A DNA stretch of 64,000 nucleotides, taken from NCBI GenBank assembly GCA_032622095.1, contig CP136065.1:59701094-59765093 (forward strand). Reading direction: 5' to 3'. This document shows positions 63,418-64,000 of the stretch, piece after piece. How positions within the stretch are numbered: the first letter of the stretch is position 1; each line of letters starts with the position of its first letter. The position numbers and the translations under genes are program-made. This DNA comes from Siphonodentalium dalli (lineage: Eukaryota > Mollusca > Scaphopoda > Gadilida > Siphonodentaliidae). The notes under the pieces are model-generated. The model was not told the DNA's origin. It made no database searches and saw only the letters and a program-made list of their open reading frames with translations.

Positions 63418-64000
63418 CTGCAAAGAATAAAAATGATAGTCATTTGGAAAATGCTAATAATCTGGTTATTATCAGTCATTATAGGCAATTCACACAGACA
63501 AAAAGTTCTATTTTGAGCAAATTTCACAAAATGATACTACTAAATATTAATTAGGGGTTAACATGTTAGTATTTCAAGGAAGAAGACACATTTTTAATAT
63601 AGTTTAAGTAAGTAAATAAAATTTGATTTAAACATTTTAAAGCCAATTCTTAAAACTATAACAACTTAAAAGACCATAATGGGTTTTGTTTAAACTATTT
63701 ACAATGTTTCATATTGAAAAGTGTATGTTGTCTTTTCAACAATTTCTATAATAAAAAACTCATTGACAAGTAGTTAGTTATCCCTTAGGAAATGTTCAGG
63801 TAATTATCTTAACATTTCCCACAAATGAATATAGATCCTTTCTTGCACTGCTTTTCAAGCATCATAGTCTTTAGTTTGAACAAGTCTGTATTCAACTGAT
63901 CTTGACTGAATCCTTGCACCTTCCACTTGCAGAAACAAAGTTTATGCACATTACAAATCATAAATCTAACCTTTTCTTTACTAAATGGATTGTCCCACTC
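63418..64000 (-). other. Intron upstream of the last cadherin-repeat exon
   Basis: AT-rich. A partial copy of the TTCCCTTAGGAAATGTT TTAA-MITE subfamily lies at about 63760-63850. No exon is recognised before the window edge. Confidence 0.6.

Noticed and set aside
1-64000. tRNA, rRNA and other structured RNA genes
   Set aside because: None was recognised by eye; a covariance-model search would be needed to exclude small ones.

Overview
This is animal nuclear DNA, AT-rich, with long introns, GT-AG splice sites and many DNA transposons. The repeat classes suggest a marine lophotrochozoan, probably a bivalve mollusc; that is inference, since no marker gene fixes the species. Only one host gene can be supported. 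It is the 3' end of a cadherin-23-like gene (CDH23, a giant adhesion and tip-link cadherin) on the minus strand. Ten coding exons lie between 63417 and 1550 and join without a frame break into 371 codons plus a stop. They encode the last extracellular cadherin-type segment, a membrane-adjacent domain, one transmembrane helix, and a tail of about 148 residues ending in V-T-D-I, a class I PDZ ligand. All the rest is intron, 3' flank and transposable elements.

Layout, low to high coordinates. Positions 1-1549 are the 3' UTR or flank, with two double-hairpin MITEs. 1550-1829 is the terminal exon. 1830-11490 is an intron with piggyBac-type TTAA elements, a foldback element with long target duplications and a mariner-type hairpin MITE. 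11491-11541 is a 51-bp tail exon. 11542-38719 is a 27-kb intron holding a 12.4-kb hAT transposon (13554-25935), which has split an older hairpin MITE. The hAT is itself interrupted by an 8.9-kb foldback segment with 21-bp tandem arrays, and two smaller hAT elements are nested in those arrays. 38720-46370 holds five small exons, including the transmembrane exon. 46371-54574 is an intron with a Mutator-like (MULE) relic and a hAT MITE. 54575-55482 holds two exons of the membrane-adjacent domain. 55483-63177 is an intron with a tandem repeat and a 4.5-kb DIRS-like element. 63178-63417 is the most upstream exon seen here.

The main biological content is therefore two things. One is the architecture of an invertebrate CDH23 C-terminus: membrane-adjacent domain, helix, short tail and PDZ ligand. 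The other is a well-preserved record of transposon insertions, many datable relative to each other through intact target-site duplications. No RNA genes, CRISPR arrays or prokaryotic features were seen. No similarity search was run: family names rest on motifs and on recalled family features.
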